NCBI GenBank assembly: GCA_030066045.1
Contig: JASJCJ010000041.1
Span: 1-38,972 of the forward strand
DNA from: Calothrix sp. MO_167.B12
Lineage (GTDB): Bacteria; Cyanobacteriota; Cyanobacteriia; Cyanobacteriales; Nostocaceae
Reading direction: 5' to 3'
Length of the DNA: 38,972 bases
Below, piece after piece: positions 16,694 through 24,508 of the stretch. The first letter of the stretch is position 1. Each line of letters opens with the position of its first letter. The notes under the pieces are model-generated. The model saw only the letters and a list, made by a program, of their open reading frames with translations. It was not told the DNA's origin and made no database searches. The position numbers were made by a program, and so were the translations under genes.

Positions 16694-17290
16694 TGTTTAG
16701 GGGAGAGGTAAGACTAAGTCTGTTTTCAAACTCGCCGTCACCCTCAAGGATATTGTTGGTCATTTAGGGGTATCACCCTCTTTGGTCGCAGTGGGCACCC
16801 GAGCAGGGGAGTAGGGAAAAACCAAGTCCAAATTATTCCAATAATCCCTAACTTTTAGCCTAGTGAGGGGTCAAACCTACTATTCGCCAATAGTATCCCT
16901 AAAAGGGTGCGGCTACACGTACCTTAGACGCGGAACAATAGGCCACTGCGGTGGACGGGTTTTCCGGCATCAAGCAAGTAGTGCAACCCAAAGGGCTTTC
17001 CCTAGGGTAAACACCTTGCGGACTAAGGAAAATGAAGGCTTTGAGCCTGCGTAGACAGGGCTTTGATGGTGTAGCCTGTGGGCTACTCTACAAGCAGTCG
17101 CCTTCGGTGTCCATAGCCTGTTGGCAAAAGGGCACGAAGTGCAGGTTTTAGGGGTTTAAAAATACGCCCTAGTGAACAATCTATTAAATCAAAATTAAGA
17201 GTTGACATGGAAAAGTGAGAACACTGAAGGTGAGTGTGAGAGTATGTATTCGGTTGAAAATACACATTGACACTCTACTCGATTGCTTTG
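16694..17290. other. gene-free repeat-rich region
   Basis: No gene is supported on either strand. The DNA is a patchwork of short intergenic repeats, including the hairpin GTAGCC-TGTG-GGCTAC (17071-17086), GGCTACACG and GCGGAAC fragments, and CCCTAAAAGGGT near 16900. Similar tracts occur at 1330-1390 and around 27300. Confidence 0.5.
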
Positions 17291-17476
17291 TCAATCACCA
17301 TAGCGATACGGGAGGTAGTCAGCCTCGTACTTCCTGCAGTACTCAAAGAATTCTGTTTTTGTTTTATTTAGGATGCTGTTATGAAGACTACAGGTACTTG
17401 CCTTCCATTCAATGTGGGCTAAGTGCCTTTTCAACTCCGCTTTGAGCAGTTCGTCGTCCACGGCTAATCTTCTCAC
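17291..17476 (-). CDS. putative 61-residue protein (or fragment)
   Basis: Starts with GTG and is rich in Lys, Glu, Leu and Arg: LAVDDELLKAELKRHLAHIE followed by WKASTCSLHNSIL and YCRKYEADYLPYRYGD. Its composition is protein-like, unlike shadow frames. Its start overlaps the stop of the 44-residue ORF upstream as GTGA, a coupled-gene arrangement. The frame stays open about ten codons further upstream, so a single frameshifted ancestral gene is equally possible. No family recognised. Confidence 0.35.
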   Translation of the reverse strand: MRRLAVDDELLKAELKRHLAHIEWKASTCSLHNSILNKTKTEFFEYCRKYEADYLPYRYGD

Positions 17477-17607
17477 CCTGCTAGCGGTTTGGGTACCACT
17501 ATTTTTTCAGTTTCTTGTTGTGTAGTAAAGATCCTGCCTTGGCTATCATCCCTAAGTTTTGCTCGTGCTTCACTTGGGGTCTTCTCGCCAAGATGATAAA
17601 ACCTCAC
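17473..17607 (-). CDS. putative 44-residue protein overlapping the next ORF
   Basis: Reads from a GTG at 17607 (RFYHLGEKTPSEARAKLRDD, then SQGRIFTTQQETEKIVVPKPLAG, stop). The composition looks coding. A GGGGG run precedes the start. The TGA overlaps the GTG of the downstream ORF by two bases within GTGA. It may be the 5' half of a broken gene whose other half is 17291-17476. Function unknown. Confidence 0.3.
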   Translation of the reverse strand: MRFYHLGEKTPSEARAKLRDDSQGRIFTTQQETEKIVVPKPLAG

Positions 17608-17970
17608 CCCCTAACTGTAACTTTTCCCTTACCTAGACAAGACACTGAATGGCTTCGGTGTTAGCTAGGAAAAGAGATCGGAGTGAGGTTCAATCTAACA
17701 TTTAATTATGCCTATCTACCTCAATGTTATTGATAATTCATGATTAAATTTGAGATGTTTGCTGAATTTCTCCTAGTTTCTACAACAAAGTGCTAAAGTT
17801 GAAGATGATTGATGTAAGATCAACCCACTACTGAGTCACTAGCACTGAAATTTTCATCACAAGAATTTATTCTTGTGTCAGAAAAAAACAGTATAGATAG
17901 CTCAGTAAGATGTTGTTTCATACTCTTTCAACAGAAACTGATTCAGTTATACTACCCGAACCACATTGGC
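17608..17970. promoter_or_regulatory. upstream region of GNAT gene with palindrome
   Basis: A perfect palindromic hairpin CACAAGAAT-TT-ATTCTTGTG lies at 17858-17877, about 95 bases before the chosen GNAT start. A related inverted repeat CACAAT-N7-ATTGTG lies downstream of the same gene at 18553-18571. No gene is visible between 17608 and 17857. Confidence 0.4.
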
Positions 17971-18495
17971 ATGGGTTTTTGGAAAGCTTGGTTTAGTAAC
18001 CCCGAAGCTGCGGCTACCACTAAAAATACATTCTTTGAAGAACAGAAAGTGGATGTCACAGCCAATAGTAAAGTTAGTACTCGTATCGTCTTTAGTACGG
18101 AGCGAGAGATAGATTTGTATGAGTTAGAAGAACTATGCGATGCTGTTGGTTGGTCTCGTCGCCCCCTACGCAAAGTTAAAAAAGCTATTGAGCATAGTTT
18201 TTTAGTCGCTTCCATGTGGCAAGTACGGGGTACTCAAAAACGACTTATCGGTTTTGCCCGTGCGACATCAGATCACGCCTTCAATGCCACCATATGGGAT
18301 GTGGTCGTTCATCCAGAATTTCAAAGCAAAGGATTAGGTAAGGCGTTGATGAAATATGTTCTCAAACAACTGAGGAGTGAAGAAATTAGTAATGTAACCC
18401 TGTTTGCAGACCCTCATGTTGTTGAATTTTATAGAAATTTAGGTTTTATGCCAGATCCTGAAGGAATTAAGGGAATGTTTTGGTATCCACATTGA
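17971..18495 (+). CDS. GNAT acetyltransferase, plastid/cyanobacterial type
   Basis: A 174-residue GCN5-related N-acetyltransferase. The acetyl-CoA loop QSKGLGKAL is at about 118-126, preceded by the strand [12 protein letters not shown] and followed by [20 protein letters not shown]. This subfamily is shared with chloroplasts (Ycf52/NSI-like), where members acetylate proteins or arylalkylamines. The MGFWKAWF start at 17971 matches the usual N-terminus. An upstream extension to 17875 passes through the palindrome region and is rejected. A related GNAT lies at 23040-23510. Confidence 0.85.
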   Translation: MGFWKAWFSNPEAAATTKNTFFEEQKVDVTANSKVSTRIVFSTEREIDLYELEELCDAVGWSRRPLRKVKKAIEHSFLVASMWQVRGTQKRLIGFARATSDHAFNATIWDVVVHPEFQSKGLGKALMKYVLKQLRSEEISNVTLFADPHVVEFYRNLGFMPDPEGIKGMFWYPH

Positions 18496-18513
18496 GCAAC
18501 TACTTGTGCCAAA

Positions 18514-18541
18514 AAATAACTGACTATATATTCAGTTATTT
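18514..18541 (+). terminator. terminator of GNAT gene
   Basis: AAATAACTGA (18514-18523) pairs perfectly with TCAGTTATTT (18532-18541) around an eight-base AT loop, 18 bases after the stop codon. Confidence 0.65.
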
Positions 18542-18718
18542 AGAATTATGAACACAATTGGTTCTATTGTGATATAATAGGTGGCAGTGCTGGAAATAAA
18601 GGATTGGTGAGTTAGTTAGTGAAAATTGTTTTCAATTATCTATCTAGCCATCTAGCCAAATATAATCATCCAGTTTCCTAGACTTTGGGTGCGATCACGA
18701 TTCTGCACTTTTTGACTA

Positions 18719-18792
18719 CGGGATGTAGCGCAGCTTGGTAGCGCGCCTGCTTTGGGAGCAGGATGCCGCAGGTTCAAATCCTGTCATCCCGA
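18719..18792 (+). tRNA. tRNA-Pro(UGG)
   Basis: The acceptor arms CGGGATG (18719-18725) and CATCCCG (18785-18791) pair fully. The anticodon arm CCTGC-TTTGGGA-GCAGG gives anticodon TGG, and the T arm contains GGTTCAAATCC. The discriminator base is A at 18792, and CCA is not encoded. A perfect hairpin terminator follows. Confidence 0.97.
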
Positions 18793-18803
18793 TATATTTT
18801 TAT

Positions 18804-18834
18804 AGCCCTAGATATATTAAAAATATCTAGGGCT
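18804..18834 (+). terminator. terminator of tRNA-Pro
   Basis: AGCCCTAGATAT and ATATCTAGGGCT form a 12-bp perfect stem with a seven-base loop, followed by TATTATT, twelve bases after the tRNA. Confidence 0.8.
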
Positions 18835-19543
18835 TATTATTGGGGGCATCCTAAATATTTCGGTTTAATGTTTCAGTTTATAGTGCGGACATAAAGCCTA
18901 GTTTATATGTAAAGGGAGATTTACAGCTCCTATTACCGCATATTTTTCAAACATGGGGATGCTCCCTATTATCGGTACCATAAGAAAAAAATATTAAAGC
19001 TGGAAAAGACTGTTGAGCAAGATAAATCAAGTAAATAAACTCATTTTGAATGTATCTAAAATCACCTTTATTCGTTGATTAAAATATTTTAACTTTTTGT
19101 ATATTACCACTGTATCCCTACTGAAATAAGCATTGAAAATTTTTGCCTACCAATAAATACAAATATACGTAGTATATGACTATACTATAAATCAGGAGTA
19201 GAAAATGGAACAGTTTAGTCTTTGATAAAGTCATTCATCATGTAAAAAGAGAATAAAATGGCATTGTTCGCCCTGGATTATATGCAGGGCACATGGATAG
19301 GTTAGGAGTGTAGTTGTGGCAAAATGCCTACAAGGGAATCAAACCTGAAGTCAAAATAGATTATGGATTAATAAATTTCAGCATCTAATAGAACTTCATA
19401 TTTGACAGCAAGGCGATAATGAATCAAAAACAACAATACAAATTGCTGAAAACCATACAATAACTACAATTAGTTAGTTCCGTACACATCTAAAATCTGA
19501 TAATTTGTCTGACTTGATAAAAATATTAATGCTAGGAGCAGTC
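18835..19543. other. 700-base AT-rich gene-free region
   Basis: I see no gene here. GGGGGCATCC and GGGGATGCTCCC fragments at 18842-18970 look like a decayed inverted-repeat element. The rest is very AT-rich. A well-formed AGGAG and ATG at about 19196-19206 open only a five-codon frame. Confidence 0.5.
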
Positions 19544-20332
19544 ATGAAATCATTTGTTCGCTGGGGTACAACATTAGGTTTAGCGACAGCAACTCTATTA
19601 GCACCAGTCTCGATCATCAGCACCCCAGTGCTAGCATTGTCAGAAGCAGAAGTAATCAAAAAATTGAATGATACACCATGTTTTTTGATTACTAATAATA
19701 AGGGTTTGCCATTGACTCGTCGTTTACCAGGCAAAGATGGCAAACAAGGTGCTCCTTTTACTCAGGTGTTTATGAATGGTCGAGAAGCTCAGGCTTTTAT
19801 AGATCAGTTGCGGAAACAAAAAACCCAAGATCCAAAAATGGCAGCAATGATAAAAGAACTACGGGTCACAGCTGTGGGATTAGGGGATATTTACAAAAAA
19901 TTTCGTGAAAATGCCAAAGATCCAAATAGCCTCAAATTTGCTTTTCAGCCTGGACAAGAAGAGGTTCGAGGGGCAATAGCTTTGCTAAAACAGCAAGGGA
20001 GAAAAATTGACAAATTTGTCAGTGTGCCTTTGTTTATGATTAGTGCAGAAGGGAAAGGCTATGTATCTGTGAAGCGTAAGTCTGATAATAAAGAGATAAT
20101 TCCACTGTACTTTAGCAAAAAAGATGCCCAAGGGTTATTACAACGAGTGAAAAAGCAGTATCCCAAAGCCAAAGTAGAGGTTGGGGATATTGATGGCGTG
20201 ATCGCTGTGTTACGTAAGAAAAATGATAAGTGGTTGAATAACGTTGTTTTAGTCGCACCTTCCGATAGTTTGCAATATATTAATCAGTTGCAAAGAAGTA
20301 GTAGTGCCCAGTCTCCAAAGCCCAAGCGTTAA
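19544..20332 (+). CDS. Tic22-like protein
   Basis: A 262-residue exported protein of the Tic22 family. In plastids Tic22 acts in the intermembrane space in protein import; cyanobacterial homologues are periplasmic or thylakoid-associated and linked to outer-membrane biogenesis. The signal peptide covers about residues 1-31 (FVRWGTTLGLATATLLAPVS, then ...TPVLA). The mature protein has the repeated motif VPLFMISAEGKGYVSVKRKS and PLYFSKKDAQGLLQRVKKQYP near 170-215. The ATG at 19544 has AGGAG five bases upstream and is preferred to the frame start at 19505. The C-terminus is Ser/Lys-rich. It lies three bases before prmC, probably in one operon. Confidence 0.85.
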   Translation: MKSFVRWGTTLGLATATLLAPVSIISTPVLALSEAEVIKKLNDTPCFLITNNKGLPLTRRLPGKDGKQGAPFTQVFMNGREAQAFIDQLRKQKTQDPKMAAMIKELRVTAVGLGDIYKKFRENAKDPNSLKFAFQPGQEEVRGAIALLKQQGRKIDKFVSVPLFMISAEGKGYVSVKRKSDNKEIIPLYFSKKDAQGLLQRVKKQYPKAKVEVGDIDGVIAVLRKKNDKWLNNVVLVAPSDSLQYINQLQRSSSAQSPKPKR

Positions 20333-20335
20333 GGA

Positions 20336-21253
20336 ATGGCAGAAAAAAAATCGTTAGTTTCTGGTTTACAACTTTGGCAGTGGCGAAATCAAGCTATTCA
20401 AGCAGCACTCGCTGCTGATGTTTCATCCTACGAAGTTGACTGGTTATTGCAAGAAGTCGCTGGTTTAGACCGTTTAGCAATCAGTTTGCAATCTTTTAAA
20501 GATTGGTCGCAAATTGAGTTGCAGTTACCCTTAGAAGAATTAGAGGTACTGTGGCGCAGACGATTAGATGAACGTTTGCCGGTACAGTACATTACAGGAA
20601 TTACTCCCTGGCGACAATTTAATCTTGTGGTTTCTAGTGCGGTGTTAATTCCCAGACCAGAAACTGAGTGTTTAATTGATTTAGTGGTGACAGCTGTCCA
20701 AGCAGTCGGGGAGAGTTTACAGCTAGATCGAGGACATTGGGTTGACCTAGGTACGGGTAGTGGTGCCATCGCCTTGGGACTGGCAGATGCCTTTCCCAAG
20801 GCTACTATTCATGCTGTCGATCGCTCTGCTGATGCTTTGGCGATCGCCCGAAAAAATGCGGATAATTACGGATTAACAGAACGTATTCATTTTTACCAGG
20901 GTTATTGGTGGCAGCCTTTAGACTTTCTCAAAGGGCAGTTTAGTGGCATGGTATCTAATCCACCCTACATTCCTAGTGGTATTCTCCCAGAGCTACAAGC
21001 TGAGGTAATCAAGCACGAACCTCATATGGCTTTAGATGGTGGGGAATCTGGTTTAGATTGTATTCGCCATTTAATTAATCTTTCTCCCACCTATTTACGT
21101 TTGGGTGGCTTATGGCTGATTGAAATGATGGCTGGACAAGCTGAAATAGTAAGAGAATTATTAGAAAATCAAGGAAGCTACTATAATATTCAAATTCATC
21201 CCGACTTAGAGGGAATTGAACGTTTTGCCATTGCCCAAGTTGGGAAGGAGTGA
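20336..21253 (+). CDS. prmC: release factor glutamine methyltransferase (PrmC)
   Basis: Methylates the GGQ glutamine of release factors RF1 and RF2. An N-terminal helical domain (1-80) precedes the SAM-binding Rossmann domain with VDLGTGSGAIALGLA near 137. The catalytic NPPY begins at N208 (SNPPYIPSG), and EPHMALDGGESGLD follows. The length of 305 residues is slightly above average. The start is three bases after the Tic22-like stop, so co-transcription is likely. The 3' end abuts the repeat tract that precedes tsaC. Confidence 0.94.
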   Translation: MAEKKSLVSGLQLWQWRNQAIQAALAADVSSYEVDWLLQEVAGLDRLAISLQSFKDWSQIELQLPLEELEVLWRRRLDERLPVQYITGITPWRQFNLVVSSAVLIPRPETECLIDLVVTAVQAVGESLQLDRGHWVDLGTGSGAIALGLADAFPKATIHAVDRSADALAIARKNADNYGLTERIHFYQGYWWQPLDFLKGQFSGMVSNPPYIPSGILPELQAEVIKHEPHMALDGGESGLDCIRHLINLSPTYLRLGGLWLIEMMAGQAEIVRELLENQGSYYNIQIHPDLEGIERFAIAQVGKE

Positions 21254-21279
21254 AAGATGAAAGGAGGGAAAGAGGGAAG

Positions 21280-21343
21280 AATTCTAACTCCGAACTCCGA
21301 ACTCCGAACTCCGAACTCCCCCACTCCCCCACTCCCCCACTCC
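21280..21343. repeat. tandem repeats between prmC and tsaC
   Basis: AACTCCG-type 7-mers are repeated about four times (21286-21318), followed by CCCCCACT-type 8-mers repeated three times (21317-21343). Together they keep one reading frame open from an ATG with a good Shine-Dalgarno at 21257 into tsaC. Confidence 0.85.
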
Positions 21344-21928
21344 ATGACCCTAGTTAGTATTGCTGAATTAGTCGCTGGCGCGCGCGCTGGTAAGTTAGTT
21401 AGTTTCCCTACAGATACTGTTCCTGCCTTGGCTAGTTTACCGGAACAAGCAGGGTTAATTTTTGCTGCCAAGCAGCGCAGTCAAGATAAACCCTTAATAC
21501 TGATGGCTGCTAGTGCTAAGGATCTGTGGTCTTTTGTCCGGGGAAGTGATGAAGAATATGTAATTTGGCAGCAAGTAGCACAGAAATACTGGCCTGGGGC
21601 ACTAACTTTAGTATTACCAGCTTCAGAACGAGTGCCTACAGTGATGAATCCAATCAACCCTATTACCATTGGTATTCGCGTTCCTGATTGTGCGATCGCT
21701 CAACAAATTTTGGCACAAACAGGACCTCTGGCAACTACCAGTGCTAATTTATCGGGGCAAGCAGCTTTACAAACTATGGCGGAAATTGCTGATACTTTTC
21801 CTCAAGTTCTTGTTTTCAAGGCGATGGCAGGAGATCGGGAGTTCCAGGGTAGTGGTTTGGCTTCTACTGTTGCCCAATGGAAAGATAAAAATTGGCAGAT
21901 TTTACGACAAGGGAAAATAAAGTTATAA
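21344..21928 (+). CDS. tsaC: threonylcarbamoyl-AMP synthase (Sua5/YrdC family)
   Basis: Makes threonylcarbamoyl-AMP from threonine, bicarbonate and ATP for tRNA t6A synthesis, feeding TsaD (13798). The YrdC core is complete: LVSFPTDTVPALA, KQRSQDKPL, YWPGALTLVLPA, GIRVPDC and TSANLSGQ. It is a short, single-domain form of 194 residues from ATG 21344. That ATG lacks a Shine-Dalgarno, whereas ATG 21257 has AAGGAG properly spaced and would add 29 repeat-encoded residues (MKGGKEGRILTPNSELRTPN and further Pro/Ser-rich sequence). Which start is used is open. Probably in an operon with prmC. Confidence 0.9.
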   Translation: MTLVSIAELVAGARAGKLVSFPTDTVPALASLPEQAGLIFAAKQRSQDKPLILMAASAKDLWSFVRGSDEEYVIWQQVAQKYWPGALTLVLPASERVPTVMNPINPITIGIRVPDCAIAQQILAQTGPLATTSANLSGQAALQTMAEIADTFPQVLVFKAMAGDREFQGSGLASTVAQWKDKNWQILRQGKIKL

Positions 21929-22162
21929 TTATCACATTACAAATATTACTAATTTACCTAAAGCAATATTTTATTTAAATATTTGGGAATAAGCATGAAG
22001 CTTATACTGAGTGTAAATAGTAATTATCATACATTTATGGTACTGAAATTAATAATCTGTATACATATTTGGTTGGTAAGTATAAGTTCTGAGCAATAAG
22101 CAAATTTGGAACTTTACTTTACCCCTTGATGGTCGATTAATAAGTTGATAATTATCAAATAT

Positions 22163-23068
22163 ATGAATTGGAGTAATTGGGTACATCTAGGAGCAGGAAT
22201 AATAATAGGGATAATTTGTCAGCGGATGATTGGAACCTCTAAGGGTATTGCAAGTTCATCTTCAGAACTATCCGTGGATAGGAACCATGAATCAAAATTA
22301 ATGGAGCAGATGCAGCATACCCAACTGGCTTATCAAATGGCCAGGGAAATGAGCCAATTCAAGTCAGGATTTTTGGCTAGGATTACCCATGTGCTGCGTT
22401 CCCCTCTGAATGGATTGATCAACTTGCATCAATTAATTTTGTCAGATTTATGCGATAACCCGGAGGAAGAGCGAGAATTCATTAATCAAGCTCACGAGAG
22501 AACATTAAAGTTATTAAAGTTAATTGATGAAATTCTCCTTATTGCCAGAACAGAGCATGGTACTAATGAATTAAATATCCAGTCTCTACCTCTGACTCAG
22601 CTATTAGAAGATGTTCATCAAATCATCTATATGCTGGCAGAAAATCGTAACTATCCCTTACAGGTGATACTTCCAAACACAGACACTTCTGTTTTGGCTG
22701 ATTCTCATTGGTTACAACAAGTATTGGTGAATTTGGTAGATGTTTCCCTCCTGAACATGGAAGAAGGAAGCATTAATATCTCTACCCAAGTTAATAGTGA
22801 CAGAAATGTGGTTTATATCTGGCTAGATGTTCCCAAAGATAGTATTCCTAGCAGCGAACCCATCAATTTGCTTGATGACACAGCCATAACTACCCCTGAT
22901 ATATCCCAAGAATCAGAAATTTCACCGGGAATGAGACTATTAATGAGTCATACTATTTTATCTGTTATGGGGGGTGGGCTAGACATTATGCCTTATCCCA
23001 TAACAGATAAAGCTGATGAATTTACCAGATTACAAATTTCTATCCCCCAAGGGTTTCCTGAAGATTAA
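22163..23068 (+). CDS. small membrane histidine kinase, degenerate ATPase domain
   Basis: A 301-residue protein with one N-terminal membrane span (residues 8-22, HLGAGIIIGIICQRMI) and a short linker. The HisKA domain contains ARITHVLRSPLNGLINL with the phospho-accepting His at 76. The ATP-binding domain is atypical. The N-box reads VLVNLVDVSLLNM with only one of the usual two asparagines, no DxGxGI G1 box is visible, and the G2 region reads SPGMRLLMS instead of GxGLGL. It may bind ATP poorly and act as a phosphotransfer or scaffold protein. The preferred start ATG 22163 lacks a strong Shine-Dalgarno, and a TTG at 22145 would add six residues. The 3' end overlaps the convergent GNAT gene by 29 nt. 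Confidence 0.75.
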   Translation: MNWSNWVHLGAGIIIGIICQRMIGTSKGIASSSSELSVDRNHESKLMEQMQHTQLAYQMAREMSQFKSGFLARITHVLRSPLNGLINLHQLILSDLCDNPEEEREFINQAHERTLKLLKLIDEILLIARTEHGTNELNIQSLPLTQLLEDVHQIIYMLAENRNYPLQVILPNTDTSVLADSHWLQQVLVNLVDVSLLNMEEGSINISTQVNSDRNVVYIWLDVPKDSIPSSEPINLLDDTAITTPDISQESEISPGMRLLMSHTILSVMGGGLDIMPYPITDKADEFTRLQISIPQGFPED

Positions 23069-23510
23069 TTTCTCCAACGTTCAGAGAACCTAAGTTAGAT
23101 TGGTTGTACAAAACCATGGTGCTGGTAGAATTTTGTTGAAAACCAATGCGTTGATAAAATCGCTGCTGGTGAGTCGTCATTAGGTAGACTCGTTCTACCC
23201 GATGTACACAGGGATGGCTTAAAACCGTTTCCACTAATTTACTACCTAATCCACTACCTTGATACTCTGGGTGAATTACAACATCCCAAATAGTGGCACG
23301 ATAAATACCATCGGAAGTAGCTCTGGCAAAGCCAATCAGTTGTTGTCCATCCCAGACTCCAATTACGGGGTTACTGTTAGCAATGGCAATGCTCAGATCC
23401 TCTAAACAACGGTCTTTTGCCCAAAAAGCTGCCAAATTAAATAATTTTCGCAGTTGTTTTAGGTCTATTTCTGATTTGCGATCGCTAAATAAAATCTGAG
23501 CATTATTCAT
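23040..23510 (-). CDS. GNAT acetyltransferase
   Basis: A 156-residue GCN5-related acetyltransferase with the acetyl-CoA loop QGSGLGSKL near 84-92 and the strand ATIWDVVIHPEY. It shares IGFARATSD...ATIWDVV.HPE..GLG with the GNAT at 17971, so the two are paralogues, but it lacks the other's N-terminal extension and C-terminal motif. The ATG at 23510 has GGAG five bases upstream and is preferred over the frame start at 23555. It is convergent with, and overlaps, the histidine-kinase gene. Substrate unknown. Confidence 0.85.
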   Translation of the reverse strand: MNNAQILFSDRKSEIDLKQLRKLFNLAAFWAKDRCLEDLSIAIANSNPVIGVWDGQQLIGFARATSDGIYRATIWDVVIHPEYQGSGLGSKLVETVLSHPCVHRVERVYLMTTHQQRFYQRIGFQQNSTSTMVLYNQSNLGSLNVGEINLQETLGG

Positions 23511-24001
23511 CGAAAACTCCTTGATGGGTTTGGAAACCCTGTGTCTAGTGACCACGGAGGAAAAACCAAAGGGTGTTTTAACATCCTTGAGGTGGGACTA
23601 GTTTTTAAATGGAGATAATCCCAGGAACTAGCAAACCTGTTTTAAGTCCCCTCGCCCACCTAATCTAAGATGGCTTGCCTTTACGCAACACCCTTCGGGT
23701 TCAGCAGTCGCTCATGGGGGAGACCCCCAAGACCGCGCGCGCTACTTCACCGCGACAAAACGGTTTAAAGATAGACCAGACTGGGGAAGCATCTGGCAGT
23801 TTGTACCAAGATTAGGCTCAGTGGGCTATTGCACCAGTTCTTTGGATCTCTGTCAATCCAATCTTCGTCTCTTGAGAGCGGAGAAGGTGAAATAATTAAC
23901 CCAGTTACAGGATTTTATAAATTATTGTTAACCGTTTTTTTGAAAAAAACAAGTCTGACTAGTTTACATCATAAACAGTTTTCAATTTTAAATTTCTGTA
24001 T
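23511..24001. other. gene-free region with interspersed repeat
   Basis: No gene is supported. An interspersed repeat at about 23690-23757 contains the hairpin GGGGG-AGA-CCCCC and reappears at about 38898-38957. The tail is AT-rich. Confidence 0.55.
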
Positions 24002-24412
24002 TTAACAAATCCATTTCCACAGGGGATGGCTTTGTCCTTGTTGACGAATTTGGCAAACCTTTTGTTCTAAGCGTTTTAATTCGCTGTGTGGTATTCCAAA
24101 GAGGATATTACGGCTTTGCCAAATTAAAATTGCTGTTGTTGTTCCGAGGCAAATAGCGAAACCCAGGGTAGATAAGGGATGGTAGGCAAGTGTATATCGT
24201 AGTGCAACCCAAGTAAAGTATTGTCGCCACAGAAAAATTTCTTCCCTGATACCCCATAGGGCCAATGGAGCAATGGTCAACCAAAAAAAGCAAACAAGTA
24301 GCCATCTGCCATATACTGTCAAACGATGTAGCTTTTGCACTTGTTGAGCAAAGCTAGAATCGCTACTTGCCATGTTGTTATTTGTCGAGTCAAATTTTTC
24401 TGGTGAATCCAT
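24002..24412 (-). CDS. two-TM membrane protein, unknown
   Basis: A 136-residue protein with a polar Ser/Asn-rich N-terminus (1-33) and two hydrophobic segments, about 37-55 (WLLVCFFWLTIAPLALWGI) and 78-98 (LSTLGFAICLGTTTAILIW). The C-terminal amphipathic tail (HSELKRLEQKVCQIRQQGQS) may be a short coiled coil. It lies 96 bases downstream of secF on the same strand and could be part of that transcription unit. I recognise no characterised family. Confidence 0.65.
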   Translation of the reverse strand: MDSPEKFDSTNNNMASSDSSFAQQVQKLHRLTVYGRWLLVCFFWLTIAPLALWGIREEIFLWRQYFTWVALRYTLAYHPLSTLGFAICLGTTTAILIWQSRNILFGIPHSELKRLEQKVCQIRQQGQSHPLWKWIC

Positions 24413-24508
24413 GGCTGGGAGAGTGAACAGGGGAGCAGGGGGAGTAAAGCCAGTATAGTTCGAGTTCGTGAAATTGGATTATTTTTTCTGGGAGTTTTCA
24501 TAAATAGT

